Part shown: positions 20,527 through 29,970 of the stretch, in pieces
Layout: every line of letters begins with the position of its first letter
Numbering within the stretch: the stretch's first letter is position 1
Translations under genes and position numbers: made by a program
Assembly: GCF_900582625.1 (NCBI RefSeq)
Contig: NZ_UTIQ01000072.1
Coordinates: forward strand, 62,001 to 126,000
Direction: 5' to 3'
DNA from: Pseudomonas viridiflava
Lineage (GTDB): Bacteria > Pseudomonadota > Gammaproteobacteria > Pseudomonadales > Pseudomonadaceae
DNA: 64,000 nucleotides
Notes under the pieces: model-generated
The model's input: only the letters and a program-made list of their open reading frames with translations
Database searches by the model: none
What the model was told of the DNA's origin: nothing

Positions 20527-21687
20527 TCAGTTGAACAAGCCGAAGAAGAATAGGCGGATGCTATCCCACACGCGGCGGAAGAAGCCACCTTCGTCCACGG
20601 TCTCGAGGGCGATCAGGTCGGCGCTATGCACCACCTTGTCTTCGAGCTTCACTTCAACTTTACCGATCACGTCGCCCTGCTTAATCGGGGCAACCAGTTG
20701 CGGATTCAAGGTCATGCTGGCAGCGAGCTTTTTCAGCTGACCGCGCGGCAGGGTCATGGTCAGGTCTTCGGCCAGACCGGCTTTCACCTGGCGGCTCGCG
20801 CCTTTCCATACGGTGCCTTGCGCCAGCTCCGCGCCCTTCTGATAGAAGGTCTGGGTTTCGAAGAAGCGGAAGCCGTAGGTCAGCAGCTTCTGGGTTTCAG
20901 CGGCGCGGGCTTGTTCGCTGTTGGTGCCGAATACCACGGCGATCAGGCGCATGCCGTCGCGCACGGCTGAGGCTACCAGGCAGTAGCCGGCTTCGTCGGT
21001 GTGGCCAGTTTTCAGGCCATCAACGGTTTTGTCGCGCCACAGCAGCAGGTTGCGGTTGGGCTGTTTGATGTTGTTCCAGAAGAACTCTTTCTGCGAGTAG
21101 ATGGCGTAGTGCGCCGGGTCTTCGTAGATGATCGCGCGCGCCAGACGTGCCATGTCGTGCGCAGTGGAGTAGTGCTCGGGGTTAGGCAAGCCGGTGGCGT
21201 TCATGAAGTGGCTGCCGGACATACCGAGTTTTTCGGCGGTGGTGTTCATCATGTCGGCGAAGGCGTCTTCGCTGCCGGCGATGTGCTCGGCGGTGGCGAC
21301 GCTGGCGTCGTTACCCGACTGAATGATGATGCCGTGCAGCAAGTCGCCCAGCGACACCTCGGTGCCCACTTTGATGAACATGCGCGAGCCGCCGGTACGC
21401 CAGGCGTGTTCGCTGACCATGACCTTATCGGTTTCGCTGATCTGGCCACGACGAATTTCAAGCGTGGCGATGTAGGCGGTCATCAGCTTGGTCAGGCTGG
21501 CCGGCGGCAGGCGCTGGTCACCGTTGTTCTCCACCAGCACGTTGCCGCTGGCGGCGTCCATCAGCACGTAGGCCTTGGCGGCCAGCTCCGGTGCGGCAGG
21601 GACGGCCGTTTCGGCGGCCCAGGTAGCCGGGGCAGTGATCAGGAGGGCGAACAGACTCAGACGGCGGGTAAAGGCGGTGATATTCAT
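20527..21687 (-). CDS. dacA: D-alanyl-D-alanine carboxypeptidase (PBP5/6 type)
   Basis: Periplasmic class C low-molecular-weight penicillin-binding protein that trims the terminal D-Ala from peptidoglycan stem peptides. A signal peptide ends near residue 24. The active-site motifs are SLTK (Ser64, Lys67), SGN (124-126) and KTG (226-228). A C-terminal beta domain and a short amphipathic helix ([13 protein letters not shown]) for membrane anchoring complete it. At 386 aa it has the usual length. It lies downstream of rlpA in the elongasome cluster. Confidence 0.96.
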   Translation of the reverse strand: MNITAFTRRLSLFALLITAPATWAAETAVPAAPELAAKAYVLMDAASGNVLVENNGDQRLPPASLTKLMTAYIATLEIRRGQISETDKVMVSEHAWRTGGSRMFIKVGTEVSLGDLLHGIIIQSGNDASVATAEHIAGSEDAFADMMNTTAEKLGMSGSHFMNATGLPNPEHYSTAHDMARLARAIIYEDPAHYAIYSQKEFFWNNIKQPNRNLLLWRDKTVDGLKTGHTDEAGYCLVASAVRDGMRLIAVVFGTNSEQARAAETQKLLTYGFRFFETQTFYQKGAELAQGTVWKGASRQVKAGLAEDLTMTLPRGQLKKLAASMTLNPQLVAPIKQGDVIGKVEVKLEDKVVHSADLIALETVDEGGFFRRVWDSIRLFFFGLFN

Positions 21688-21756
21688 CAGTCTCTCAAGT
21701 TACTAATGGCAAACAGGCTCTGACGAGCAAGTCGGTCGAAGCCGGCGCGCGAGGCG

Positions 21757-22761
21757 CTATTCCGGCTTCACTAAAGTCGGCTGGCCAAGGTTGGCCGACC
21801 GCACACTGTTCTGGATATTCTCGGCTTCACCCTGCGTGTTTACCGGGCCCATCCGCACGCGGTGCAACGTCTGCTGATTGCGCACGATAGAGCTGATAAA
21901 AACCGGCGCACTCACCACGGTCGTCAGCTTGTCCTTCAGGAGCTGCGCAGCGTCCGGGTTGGCGAAGGCTCCGACCTGGAGATACAGGCCAGATGGAGCG
22001 AGTGAAGCGTTTTTTTTTGCGTCGATTTGCACGGGCACCACCGCAGCGGCGTGCTGCTGTGGCGGCGGAGTGTATTGCTCGATGGGCTGGCCCATGATCT
22101 GCGTGGTCGTGGTTTTCACTGGCTGCACTTGCGCCATCTGCGGCTGCGCCAGCACCATCGGCACCGGGCGACCCTGCTGGGCCCACCACTCGGCTGGGTC
22201 GATGCCTTCGACCTTCACGCGGGCGGTGCCGATTTCGGCGTAACCGAGTTTTTTCGCGGCGGCAAACGACAAGTCGATGATGCGATCCGAGTAAAACGGC
22301 CCACGGTCGTTCACCCGCAGAATCACGCTTTTGCCGTTATCCAGATTGGTCACGCGTACATAGCTGGGCAGCGGCAGGGTTTTGTGCGCGGCGCTCATGC
22401 CGTACAAGTCGTACTTCTCGCCGTTGGCGGTGGCCTGGCCGTGGAATTTGGTGCCGTACCAGGAGGCGGTGCCGGTGGCCAGGTAGCGCTTGCCGTCGGG
22501 CATCGGGTAATAGGTTTTGCCGAGCACGGTGTACGGGTTGGCCTTATAGGCGCCGTAGTGCGGCATGGGCACGGCATCGGGCACTTTGGAAATGTCGACG
22601 TCCCACCATGGCGCGCCGTCGCGGTGCGGGCGGGCGAAGTCGCCAGGGCCGGAAACGGTGGTGGGCGTCTGGGTCGGCTGCGGCGCACGGCTGCTGGAGC
22701 AGCTGGCCAACATGATGGCCAGTGCGCCAAAGGCGATGAGCTTGAACGGCGTTGCCTGCAT
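21757..22761 (-). CDS. rlpA: Septal-ring lytic transglycosylase RlpA
   Basis: Outer-membrane lipoprotein that cleaves naked glycan strands at the division site. The lipobox LASC gives lipidated Cys21. A double-psi beta-barrel domain spans about 88-185 (ATGTASWYG, VNDRGPF). A C-terminal SPOR domain at about 255-334 binds denuded peptidoglycan. Length is 334 aa. Its ATG follows the mltB stop directly, indicating coupled translation. Confidence 0.95.
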   Translation of the reverse strand: MQATPFKLIAFGALAIMLASCSSSRAPQPTQTPTTVSGPGDFARPHRDGAPWWDVDISKVPDAVPMPHYGAYKANPYTVLGKTYYPMPDGKRYLATGTASWYGTKFHGQATANGEKYDLYGMSAAHKTLPLPSYVRVTNLDNGKSVILRVNDRGPFYSDRIIDLSFAAAKKLGYAEIGTARVKVEGIDPAEWWAQQGRPVPMVLAQPQMAQVQPVKTTTTQIMGQPIEQYTPPPQQHAAAVVPVQIDAKKNASLAPSGLYLQVGAFANPDAAQLLKDKLTTVVSAPVFISSIVRNQQTLHRVRMGPVNTQGEAENIQNSVRSANLGQPTLVKPE

Positions 22762-23772
22762 TTACTTCGTGCCCCGGGCCTGAACCAACAAATCGGATAA
22801 CTGATGCACCGCCATGGCGTACATCGCGCTGCGATTGTAACGAGTGATGACATAAAAATTGGGTAAGCCTAACCAATATTCCGGTCCCGCTTCACCCTCC
22901 AGACGAAAGGCAGTCACGCGCTCGTCGTCGCGCACCGCTTCGTGGCTCGACCAGCCCATGGCACGCAGCTCGCCCACGGTTTTTACCGGGTCCAGCCCTT
23001 GGGTCAATCCTTGCTCGGCTTGCTCGCCGCTGATTTGCGCGGTGCTGACCACCGCTTCACCGGTGACCCAGCCGTGACGTTTGAAATAGCTGGCGACGCT
23101 GCCGATGGCGTCGTCTGGGTCGCTCCAGATATTGATGTGGCCGTCGCCGTCAAAATCCACGGCGTACGCACGGAAGCTGCTCGGCATAAATTGCGGCAAG
23201 CCCATGGCGCCGGCGTAGGAGCCTTTCAGGGTCAGCGGATCAACCTGCTGCTCCCGGGCCAGCAACAGGAATTGCTTGAGTTCTTTGCGGAAGAATTCGG
23301 CGCGTGGCGGATAGTCGAAGCCCAGGGTCGACAAAGCGTCGATCACCCGGTAGCTGCCGGTGTTGCCGCCGTAGGAGGTTTCAACGCCGATGATGGCCAC
23401 GATCACCTGCGCCGGTACGCCGTATTCCTGCTCGGCGCGGGCCAGTGCTGCTTCGTGCTGACGCCAGAATTCGACGCCCTGGGAAATGCGCCGGTCGGTG
23501 ATGAAGATCGGACGGTATTCGGCCCAGGTTTTTACCTTTTCGGCCGGACGGGAAATGGCGTCGAGAATCGACTGTTTGCGTTCCACTTCACGGAACAGGG
23601 TCACCAGCTGTTCGCCGGCAAAACCGTAGTCGCGGGTCATTTCGGAAACGAATTCGGCAACCTGCGGCGACCCTTCGTAATCAGCGGCAACTGCCTGCTG
23701 GGCGAAACCGCAGATACCAGCAAGGCTGGCCAAATGTGCCGTGCGCGTGGCCCAGCGACGCAAACCTAGCAT
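22762..23772 (-). CDS. mltB: Lytic murein transglycosylase B (SltB1/MltB)
   Basis: Family 3 lytic transglycosylase with a signal peptide (MLGLRRWATRTAH..) rather than a clear lipobox. IIGVETSYGGNTG carries the catalytic Glu, and GAMGLPQFMPSSFR is the substrate-groove motif. The ATG at 23772 is preferred over the upstream in-frame one because GAGGG lies just 5' and the gene then does not overlap rodA; this gives 336 aa. It lies between rodA and rlpA in a co-directional run. Confidence 0.93.
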   Translation of the reverse strand: MLGLRRWATRTAHLASLAGICGFAQQAVAADYEGSPQVAEFVSEMTRDYGFAGEQLVTLFREVERKQSILDAISRPAEKVKTWAEYRPIFITDRRISQGVEFWRQHEAALARAEQEYGVPAQVIVAIIGVETSYGGNTGSYRVIDALSTLGFDYPPRAEFFRKELKQFLLLAREQQVDPLTLKGSYAGAMGLPQFMPSSFRAYAVDFDGDGHINIWSDPDDAIGSVASYFKRHGWVTGEAVVSTAQISGEQAEQGLTQGLDPVKTVGELRAMGWSSHEAVRDDERVTAFRLEGEAGPEYWLGLPNFYVITRYNRSAMYAMAVHQLSDLLVQARGTK

Positions 23773-23789
23773 TAAATCCCTCACCCCAA

Positions 23790-24935
23790 TCAAACCTGAG
23801 CGATCCACTTACGGTGCGTGTGGACAGCCATTAAAAGCCCAAACCCTGACATCAGCGTCACCAGCGAAGTTCCGCCGTAGCTAATGAAAGGAAGCGGCAC
23901 CCCAACCACCGGCAACAGGCCACTGACCATGCCGATATTGACGAACACATAAACGAAGAAGGTCATCGTCAGGCTGCCGGCGAGCAGCTTACCGAACAGC
24001 GTCTGCGCTTGGACAGTAATTACCAGACCGCGCGCAATCAGCAGCGCGTAAACCAGCAACAACAAACAGATGCCGACCAGGCCGAACTCTTCACCCAAAA
24101 CCGCGATGATAAAGTCCGTATGGCTTTCGGGCAAAAAATCCAGGTGCGATTGCGTGCCCAACAGCCAGCCTTTTCCGAAAACGCCGCCCGAGCCGATGGC
24201 CGCTTTCGATTGAATAATGTTCCAGCCGGTGCCCAGCGGATCACTCTCCGGATCGAGGAATGTGAGCACTCGCTGCTTCTGGTAGTCGTGCATCACGAAG
24301 AACCACATCGCGATCGCCACCGGCACTACAGCCGCCACCGCGCCTAGGATCCAACGCCATTGCAGCCCGGCCATAAACAGTACAAACGCGCCCGAGGCGA
24401 GAATCAGCAACGAGGTGCCAAGGTCGGGTTGGCGGATCACCAACACGAACGGAATGCCGATCAAGGCGAGGCTGATAACGATGTGTTTAAGCCGTGGCGG
24501 TAAATTGTGTCGAGCCATGTACCAGGCGATGGTCGCCGGCATGAGGATCTTCATGAACTCCGCCGGCTGGAACCGAATGATGCCGGGGATGTTGATCCAG
24601 CGAGTCGCGCCCATGGCGTTGTGGCCCATGACGTCCACCACCACCAACAGCCCCACGCCCGCCAAGTAACCGAGCGGCACCCAGCGCGCCAGGAAGCGCG
24701 GTTCGAACTGAGCGATCACACACATGGCCACGGCGCCCAGGCCGAACGAGGTGGCTTGTTTCAACAGCAGGTCAACGTTCTTGCCGCTGGCCGAATACAG
24801 CACGAACAGGCTGCCGGCTGCGAGCACCGTAAGCAGCACGAACAGTTGGCCGTCGATGTGCAGGCGCTGCAACAGGCTGGCGCGCCGACGCATCACGTCT
24901 TCGTTGGAAATTGTCCGGTCGAAGTTATTACTCAT
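23790..24935 (-). CDS. rodA: Peptidoglycan polymerase RodA
   Basis: SEDS-family glycosyltransferase of the elongasome that polymerises lipid II with its partner PBP2. About ten membrane segments are seen, with SEDS signatures near GHNAMGATRWINIPG and FISYGGTSLV. Length is 381 aa. It is 18 bp downstream of mrdA, the usual partner arrangement. Confidence 0.97.
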   Translation of the reverse strand: MSNNFDRTISNEDVMRRRASLLQRLHIDGQLFVLLTVLAAGSLFVLYSASGKNVDLLLKQATSFGLGAVAMCVIAQFEPRFLARWVPLGYLAGVGLLVVVDVMGHNAMGATRWINIPGIIRFQPAEFMKILMPATIAWYMARHNLPPRLKHIVISLALIGIPFVLVIRQPDLGTSLLILASGAFVLFMAGLQWRWILGAVAAVVPVAIAMWFFVMHDYQKQRVLTFLDPESDPLGTGWNIIQSKAAIGSGGVFGKGWLLGTQSHLDFLPESHTDFIIAVLGEEFGLVGICLLLLVYALLIARGLVITVQAQTLFGKLLAGSLTMTFFVYVFVNIGMVSGLLPVVGVPLPFISYGGTSLVTLMSGFGLLMAVHTHRKWIAQV

Positions 24936-24953
24936 GCTGCCCCACAGTAAGCG

Positions 24954-26846
24954 CTATTCATGACGGGGCGCCTCAGCCGTAACCGGCGGTGCGTATTGCG
25001 GTTTCAACTGACCGTTTTCGCCCAGCAGCCACGCGTCCATGACGGCCTTGGCCACGGGCGCCGCCACGCTGGAACCGCCCTCGCCGTTTTCAATCATCAC
25101 CGCCACGGCAATTTTCGGCGTTTCGGCCGGTGCGAAAGCAATGAACAGGGCGTGGTCGCGGTGGCGTTCGTCGAGCTTGGAACGGTCGTACTTCTCGCCC
25201 TGCTTGATCGCCACTACCTGCGCGGTGCCGCTCTTGCCGGCGATGCGGTAGGTCGAGGTGTCGCCGACTTTGTGTGCGGTGCCGCGCGGGTTGTGCATCA
25301 CCTGCTGCATACCGGCGCTCACTTGCGCCCAGTCGCCGGGGTTACGCAGCACGATATCGGGCATGGGGTTGGGGTCGACTGGCGGCACGCCGTCCACGGT
25401 TTTCGCCAGGTGCGGACGAATCCATTTGCCGTGGTTGGCCACCAGCGCCGACACCTGCGCCAACTGCAACGGCGTAGTTTGCATGTAACCCTGGCCAATG
25501 CCGAGAATCAGCGTTTCGCCCGGAAACCAGGCTTGGCGATAGCGACCGCGCTTCCAATCGCGGCTGGGCATCAGGCCGGGCGATTCTTCGAACATGTCCA
25601 GCGACACCTTCTGGCCGATGCCAAAGCGGCTCATGTAGGTGTACAGCCGGTCAATGCCGAGCTTGTGCGCGAGGTCGTAAAAGTAGGTGTCGTTGGAGCG
25701 CATGATCGCCGCTTGCAGGTCCACCGAGCCATCGCCGCTGCGGTTCCAGTTGCGGTATTTGTGGTCGTAGTTGGGCAATTGATAGAAGCCCGGGTCGTAC
25801 ACGCGGGTGCTCGGCGTCACCACGCCGGAGTCCAGCCCGGCAATCGCCACGGCGGGCTTGATTGTCGAACCGGGCGGATACAACCCGCGCAGCACGCGGT
25901 TGAACAACGGACGGTCCGGCGAGTCGCGCAGCTCGGAGTAAGCCTTGAAGCCGATGCCGGTGACAAACAGGTTGGGGTCGAAACTCGGCTGGCTGACCAT
26001 CGCCAGCACTTCGCCGGTGTTTGGGTCCAGCGCCACAACGGACCCTCGACGCCCGCCCAGCGCAGCTTCTGCCGCTTCCTGCAGATGAATGTCCATGCTC
26101 AGCACAATGTCGGCGCCGGGCACCGGGTCGGTGCGTTTGAGCACGCGCAGAACGCGGCCACGGGCGTTGGTTTCAACTTCTTCGTAGCCCACCTGGCCAT
26201 GCAACTGCGCCTCGTAGAAGCGCTCGATACCGGTTTTGCCGATATGGTGGGTGCCGCTGTAATTCACCGGGTCGAGCACTTTCAGCTCGGCCTCGTTAAT
26301 GCGCCCCACATACCCCACCGAGTGCGCGAAGTGTTCGCCTTGCGGGTAATGGCGAACCAACTGCGCCACCACTTCCACGCCCGGCAGGCGGAATTGGTTC
26401 ACGGCGATGCGAGCGATCTGTTCTTCGCTCAGCTCGAACAGAATGGGCACCGGCTCGAATGGCCGACGGCCCTGGCGCATGCGCCGCTCGAACAGGGTGC
26501 GGTCTTCAGGCGTCAGCTCCAGCACCTCGACGATCACGTCGAGCACCTGTTGCCAGTCGCCGGCGCGCTCGCGGGTCATGCTCAGGCTGAAGCTGGGCCG
26601 GTTGTCGGCCACCACCACGCCATTGCGGTCGAAAATCAGCCCACGGGTGGGCGGAATCGGCTGCACATGAACGCGGTTGTTTTCAGAAAGGGTCGAGTGG
26701 TACTCGTACTGAATCACCTGCAGGTAATACAGGCGCGCAATCAGCACCACGATCAACAAACAGATGGCGACCGCCCCCACCACCACGCGATTGCGAACTT
26801 GGCGGGCGTCTTTCTCGTGGTCCTTGAGGCGGATCGGCTGCGGCAT
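24954..26846 (-). CDS. mrdA: Penicillin-binding protein 2 (peptidoglycan transpeptidase)
   Basis: Elongation-specific class B PBP that cross-links peptidoglycan with RodA. An N-terminal membrane anchor lies at about 20-45, followed by a PBP dimerisation domain. The catalytic motif STIK gives Ser327 and Lys330. The SxN (RSNDTYF) and KSGTAQ motifs follow. Length is 630 aa. It sits 9 bp after rlmH and 18 bp before rodA. Confidence 0.97.
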   Translation of the reverse strand: MPQPIRLKDHEKDARQVRNRVVVGAVAICLLIVVLIARLYYLQVIQYEYHSTLSENNRVHVQPIPPTRGLIFDRNGVVVADNRPSFSLSMTRERAGDWQQVLDVIVEVLELTPEDRTLFERRMRQGRRPFEPVPILFELSEEQIARIAVNQFRLPGVEVVAQLVRHYPQGEHFAHSVGYVGRINEAELKVLDPVNYSGTHHIGKTGIERFYEAQLHGQVGYEEVETNARGRVLRVLKRTDPVPGADIVLSMDIHLQEAAEAALGGRRGSVVALDPNTGEVLAMVSQPSFDPNLFVTGIGFKAYSELRDSPDRPLFNRVLRGLYPPGSTIKPAVAIAGLDSGVVTPSTRVYDPGFYQLPNYDHKYRNWNRSGDGSVDLQAAIMRSNDTYFYDLAHKLGIDRLYTYMSRFGIGQKVSLDMFEESPGLMPSRDWKRGRYRQAWFPGETLILGIGQGYMQTTPLQLAQVSALVANHGKWIRPHLAKTVDGVPPVDPNPMPDIVLRNPGDWAQVSAGMQQVMHNPRGTAHKVGDTSTYRIAGKSGTAQVVAIKQGEKYDRSKLDERHRDHALFIAFAPAETPKIAVAVMIENGEGGSSVAAPVAKAVMDAWLLGENGQLKPQYAPPVTAEAPRHE

Positions 26847-26855
26847 TACGAGGCT

Positions 26856-27323
26856 TTATTTGTGATAAGGGTGCCCGGACAACACGGTCCAGGCGCGATA
26901 AATCTGTTCGCCGAGCAGAATGCGCACCAGCGGATGCGGCAAGGTCAGCGGCGACAACGACCAGCGTTGTTCGCTGCGAGCCTGCACTTCGGGCGCCAGA
27001 CCCTCCGGGCCGCCGACCATCAAGTTGATGGTGCGCGCATCCAGACGCCAACGCTCCAGCTCCGCCGCCAACTGCTCAGTGCTCCACGGTTTACCCGTGA
27101 CCTCCAGCGTGACGATCTTTTCCCCCGGTTGCACCTTGGCCAGCATGGCCTCGCCTTCCTGACGGATCAGGCGCGCCACGTCGGCATTCTTGCCACGGGT
27201 GTTCAGGGGAATTTCCACCAGTTCAAGCGGCAGCTCGGCAGGCAGACGTTTGGCATATTCCTGCCAGCCGTCTTCCACCCAACGCGGCATGCGCGAACCG
27301 ACAGCGATCAGTCGTATACGCAA
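26856..27323 (-). CDS. rlmH: 23S rRNA pseudouridine-1915 N3-methyltransferase RlmH
   Basis: SPOUT-class methyltransferase acting on helix 69 of 23S rRNA in the assembled 70S ribosome. [13 protein letters not shown] and the C-terminal [21 protein letters not shown] pattern are diagnostic. Length is 155 aa. It lies between rsfS and mrdA with 9-bp gaps. Confidence 0.97.
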   Translation of the reverse strand: MRIRLIAVGSRMPRWVEDGWQEYAKRLPAELPLELVEIPLNTRGKNADVARLIRQEGEAMLAKVQPGEKIVTLEVTGKPWSTEQLAAELERWRLDARTINLMVGGPEGLAPEVQARSEQRWSLSPLTLPHPLVRILLGEQIYRAWTVLSGHPYHK

Positions 27324-27332
27324 GGGGTGCCC

Positions 27333-27728
27333 TTACTCGCCGTCGCTGTTGAACTGTTCCGCGCTGTTCTGGTTCTGCGCACGGCTTTGCTCAGCGCCCT
27401 GCCACAGGCGTTCCAGGTCGTAGAACTGGCGCGCGGTTGGCAGCATCACGTGAACGACGATGTCGCCCAAGTCGAGCAGTGCCCATTCGCCGGTGTCCAG
27501 GCCTTCGCTGCCCAGTGGGCGAACGCCCTTTTCCTTGACCTTTTCCAGCACGTTGTCCACCAGGGACTTCACGTGACGGTTGGAGGTACCGCTGGCGATC
27601 ACCATGAAATCGGTGATGCTGGTTTTGCCGCGTACATCGATGGTGGTGATGTCTTGGGCTTTGATGTCTTCAAGGGCGGCGACGGCCAATTTGACCAGGT
27701 CTTCGCTCGGCATTACGGGCTTGCTCAT
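27333..27728 (-). CDS. rsfS: Ribosomal silencing factor RsfS
   Basis: Binds ribosomal protein uL14 and blocks subunit joining when nutrients are limiting. Residues [22 protein letters not shown] and [14 protein letters not shown] are the family core. The tail after residue 112 is polar and probably disordered. Length is 131 aa. It lies 20 bp after nadD and 9 bp before rlmH. Confidence 0.96.
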   Translation of the reverse strand: MSKPVMPSEDLVKLAVAALEDIKAQDITTIDVRGKTSITDFMVIASGTSNRHVKSLVDNVLEKVKEKGVRPLGSEGLDTGEWALLDLGDIVVHVMLPTARQFYDLERLWQGAEQSRAQNQNSAEQFNSDGE

Positions 27729-27748
27729 AGTTAACTCGTTTCTCGTGT

Positions 27749-28414
27749 CTAGTTCTGCGCGCGGTACAGTCCGTGCGCATTGATGTAGGCCAGCACCGCG
27801 TCGGGCACCAGAAAACGCACCGACTTTCCGCTGGCCAGCAGATTCCGGATCTGGGTGGCAGACACCGCAAGCGGGGTCTGCCAGATAAAAGCAATCTGGC
27901 CGCCGGGACCGCTCATGGTCAGCGGATCGCTGACACTGCGGGCTGCCAGAACATCACGCAGCGCTTGCGGCGCTTCGCTGTCGGCATCCGGGCGTTGCAA
28001 CACCAGGATGTGACAGTGCTCCAGCAATTCTTCCCAACGATGCCAGGTCGGCAGGCCGCAAAACGCGTCCCACCCCAGCAGTAAAAACAGTTGATCCTCA
28101 ACCGCCAGTTCAGCGCGCAACGACTCCAGCGTTTCGATGCTGTAAGAGGGCCGATCGCGCTTGAGTTCGCGGTCGTCCACCGTCAGCAACGGCACCCCGG
28201 CAACGGCCTGCTCGACCATGGCCAAGCGGTCCGGCGCCGACACTTGCGGGGCATCGCGGTGCGGCGGGCGCGCGTTGGGAATCAAGCGCAGCTCGTCCAA
28301 CCCCATGAACTCCGCCACTTCCAGGGCGCTGCGCAAATGGCCGACGTGCACCGGGTTGAACGTGCCGCCGAGCACGCCAATGCGTTTGCCCACCGCTGTC
28401 GGTTCAGTGTTCAA
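27749..28414 (-). CDS. nadD: Nicotinate-nucleotide adenylyltransferase
   Basis: Makes deamido-NAD from nicotinate mononucleotide and ATP. The nucleotidyltransferase motif [11 protein letters not shown] is at residues 16-26 and the C-terminal SATQIR motif is present. Length is 221 aa. Its start overlaps the proA stop by 4 bp (ATGA). Confidence 0.96.
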   Translation of the reverse strand: MNTEPTAVGKRIGVLGGTFNPVHVGHLRSALEVAEFMGLDELRLIPNARPPHRDAPQVSAPDRLAMVEQAVAGVPLLTVDDRELKRDRPSYSIETLESLRAELAVEDQLFLLLGWDAFCGLPTWHRWEELLEHCHILVLQRPDADSEAPQALRDVLAARSVSDPLTMSGPGGQIAFIWQTPLAVSATQIRNLLASGKSVRFLVPDAVLAYINAHGLYRAQN

Positions 28415-29676
28415 GTACGGATATGACCGTCGCCGAACACCACGTACTTCTCGCTGGTCAGCCCTTCCAGGCCAACCGGACCGCGCGCGTGCAGCTTGTC
28501 GGTGCTGATACCGATTTCTGCGCCCAGGCCGTATTCGAAGCCATCGGCGAATCGCGTCGAGGCGTTGATCATCACCGAGGCGGAATCCACTTCAGTGATA
28601 AAGCGCCGGCCCGTGGTGAAGTTCTCGGTAACGATGGAATCGGTGTGCTGCGAGCCGTAGGTGTTGATGTGCTCGATGGCCTCGTCGAGGCTGTCGACGA
28701 TACGAATCGACAAAATCGGCGCGGTGTATTCGGTGCGCCAATCTTCTTCGGTGGCTTCCAACACATCGTTGCCCAGCAGCGCGCGAGTGCGCGGGCAACC
28801 GCGCAGCTCGACGTTCTTGTCGCGATAAATAGCCGCCAGCGGCGGCAACACGCGCTCCGCGATAGCGGCATGCACCAGCAAGGTTTCCATGGTGTTGCAC
28901 GGCGCGTAGCGCTGGGTTTTGGCGTTGTCGGCAATGCGGATGGCTTTGTCGATATCGGCCGCCGCGTCGATAAACACGTGGCAGATGCCGTCCAGGTGTT
29001 TGATCACCGGCACTTTGGCGTCACGGCTGATGCGCTCGATCAGGCTTTTGCCACCGCGCGGCACGATCACATCGACGTACTCGGGCATGGTGATCAACGC
29101 GCCAACGGCGGCGCGGTCAGTGGTTTCCACCACTTGCACGGCGGCCGCTGGCAAACCGGCTTCGGCCAGGCCTTGCTGAATGCAGGCGGCGATGGCGCGG
29201 TTGGAATTAATCGCTTCCGAGCCGCCACGTAAAATGGTGGCGTTGCCCGACTTCAGGCACAGGCTGGCGGCGTCGATGGTCACGTTTGGACGCGACTCAT
29301 AAATGATGCCGATCACACCCAACGGCACACGCATTTTGCCGACCTGAATGCCGGAAGGCAGGTAACGCATGTCGCGGATTTCGCCGATGGGGTCTGGCAG
29401 CGTGGCGACCTGACGCAAGCCTTCGATCATCTCGTCGATGCGCGCAGGGGTCAGGGCCAGGCGGTCCAGCAAGGCGGGTTCAAGGTTGTTGGCGCGGCCG
29501 TTGGCGAGGTCTTGCTCGTTGGCGGCGGTGAGTTCGGCGCGGGCCGCATCCAGGGCAACGGCGGCGGCATGCAGGGCGCGGTTCTTCTGCGCGGTGCTGG
29601 CGCGGGCGACCACACGGGAGGCTTCACGGGCAGTGCGACCCAGGCGGGTCATGTAGTCGAGCACGGACTCAGTCAT
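28411..29676 (-). CDS. proA: Gamma-glutamyl phosphate reductase
   Basis: Second step of proline synthesis: reduces gamma-glutamyl phosphate to glutamate semialdehyde with NADPH. The aldehyde-dehydrogenase fold carries the catalytic Cys260 in [10 protein letters not shown]. The ATG at 29676 ([14 protein letters not shown]) gives 421 aa; the in-frame codons upstream are not supported. It heads the minus-strand cluster toward lipA, and a 294-bp divergent spacer follows upstream. Confidence 0.96.
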   Translation of the reverse strand: MTESVLDYMTRLGRTAREASRVVARASTAQKNRALHAAAVALDAARAELTAANEQDLANGRANNLEPALLDRLALTPARIDEMIEGLRQVATLPDPIGEIRDMRYLPSGIQVGKMRVPLGVIGIIYESRPNVTIDAASLCLKSGNATILRGGSEAINSNRAIAACIQQGLAEAGLPAAAVQVVETTDRAAVGALITMPEYVDVIVPRGGKSLIERISRDAKVPVIKHLDGICHVFIDAAADIDKAIRIADNAKTQRYAPCNTMETLLVHAAIAERVLPPLAAIYRDKNVELRGCPRTRALLGNDVLEATEEDWRTEYTAPILSIRIVDSLDEAIEHINTYGSQHTDSIVTENFTTGRRFITEVDSASVMINASTRFADGFEYGLGAEIGISTDKLHARGPVGLEGLTSEKYVVFGDGHIRT

Positions 29677-29970
29677 GTCGAGGCGGTCTGGCAGTCGGGA
29701 AAGCGGCTGATTATAGCGGCGCGGCGGGCCCACGCCCAGCGGCGTCTGGCGGGTGGTAAACAGCGCGTTACAACTCAGCCGCCGGTAACACTGGCAAGCA
29801 CAGCGCGCGCGCCTTGCCGCGAGACGGTGACACTTGCCACGCCACCGGCCCGCTGCTCCCCCCGAAGGTTAGGTAAACAAACGGGGCGCAGATGTCTACC
29901 GTGCAGTCATAGCCAATTGCCCACCGCCAGGGACGGGCAACACAACAATGACAGTGAAGGGAGACGCGCC

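Noticed and set aside
24960..27734. 924-codon open frame antisense to mrdA, rlmH and rsfS
   Set aside because: It overlaps three confidently identified genes on the other strand. Its composition (His, Gln, Arg rich) is typical of antisense shadow.
29512..29970. N-terminal extension of the alpha/beta hydrolase
   Set aside because: The extra 153 codons run through the 5' part of proA on the opposite strand and have no fold-like pattern; the ATG at 29971 has a good ribosome binding site.
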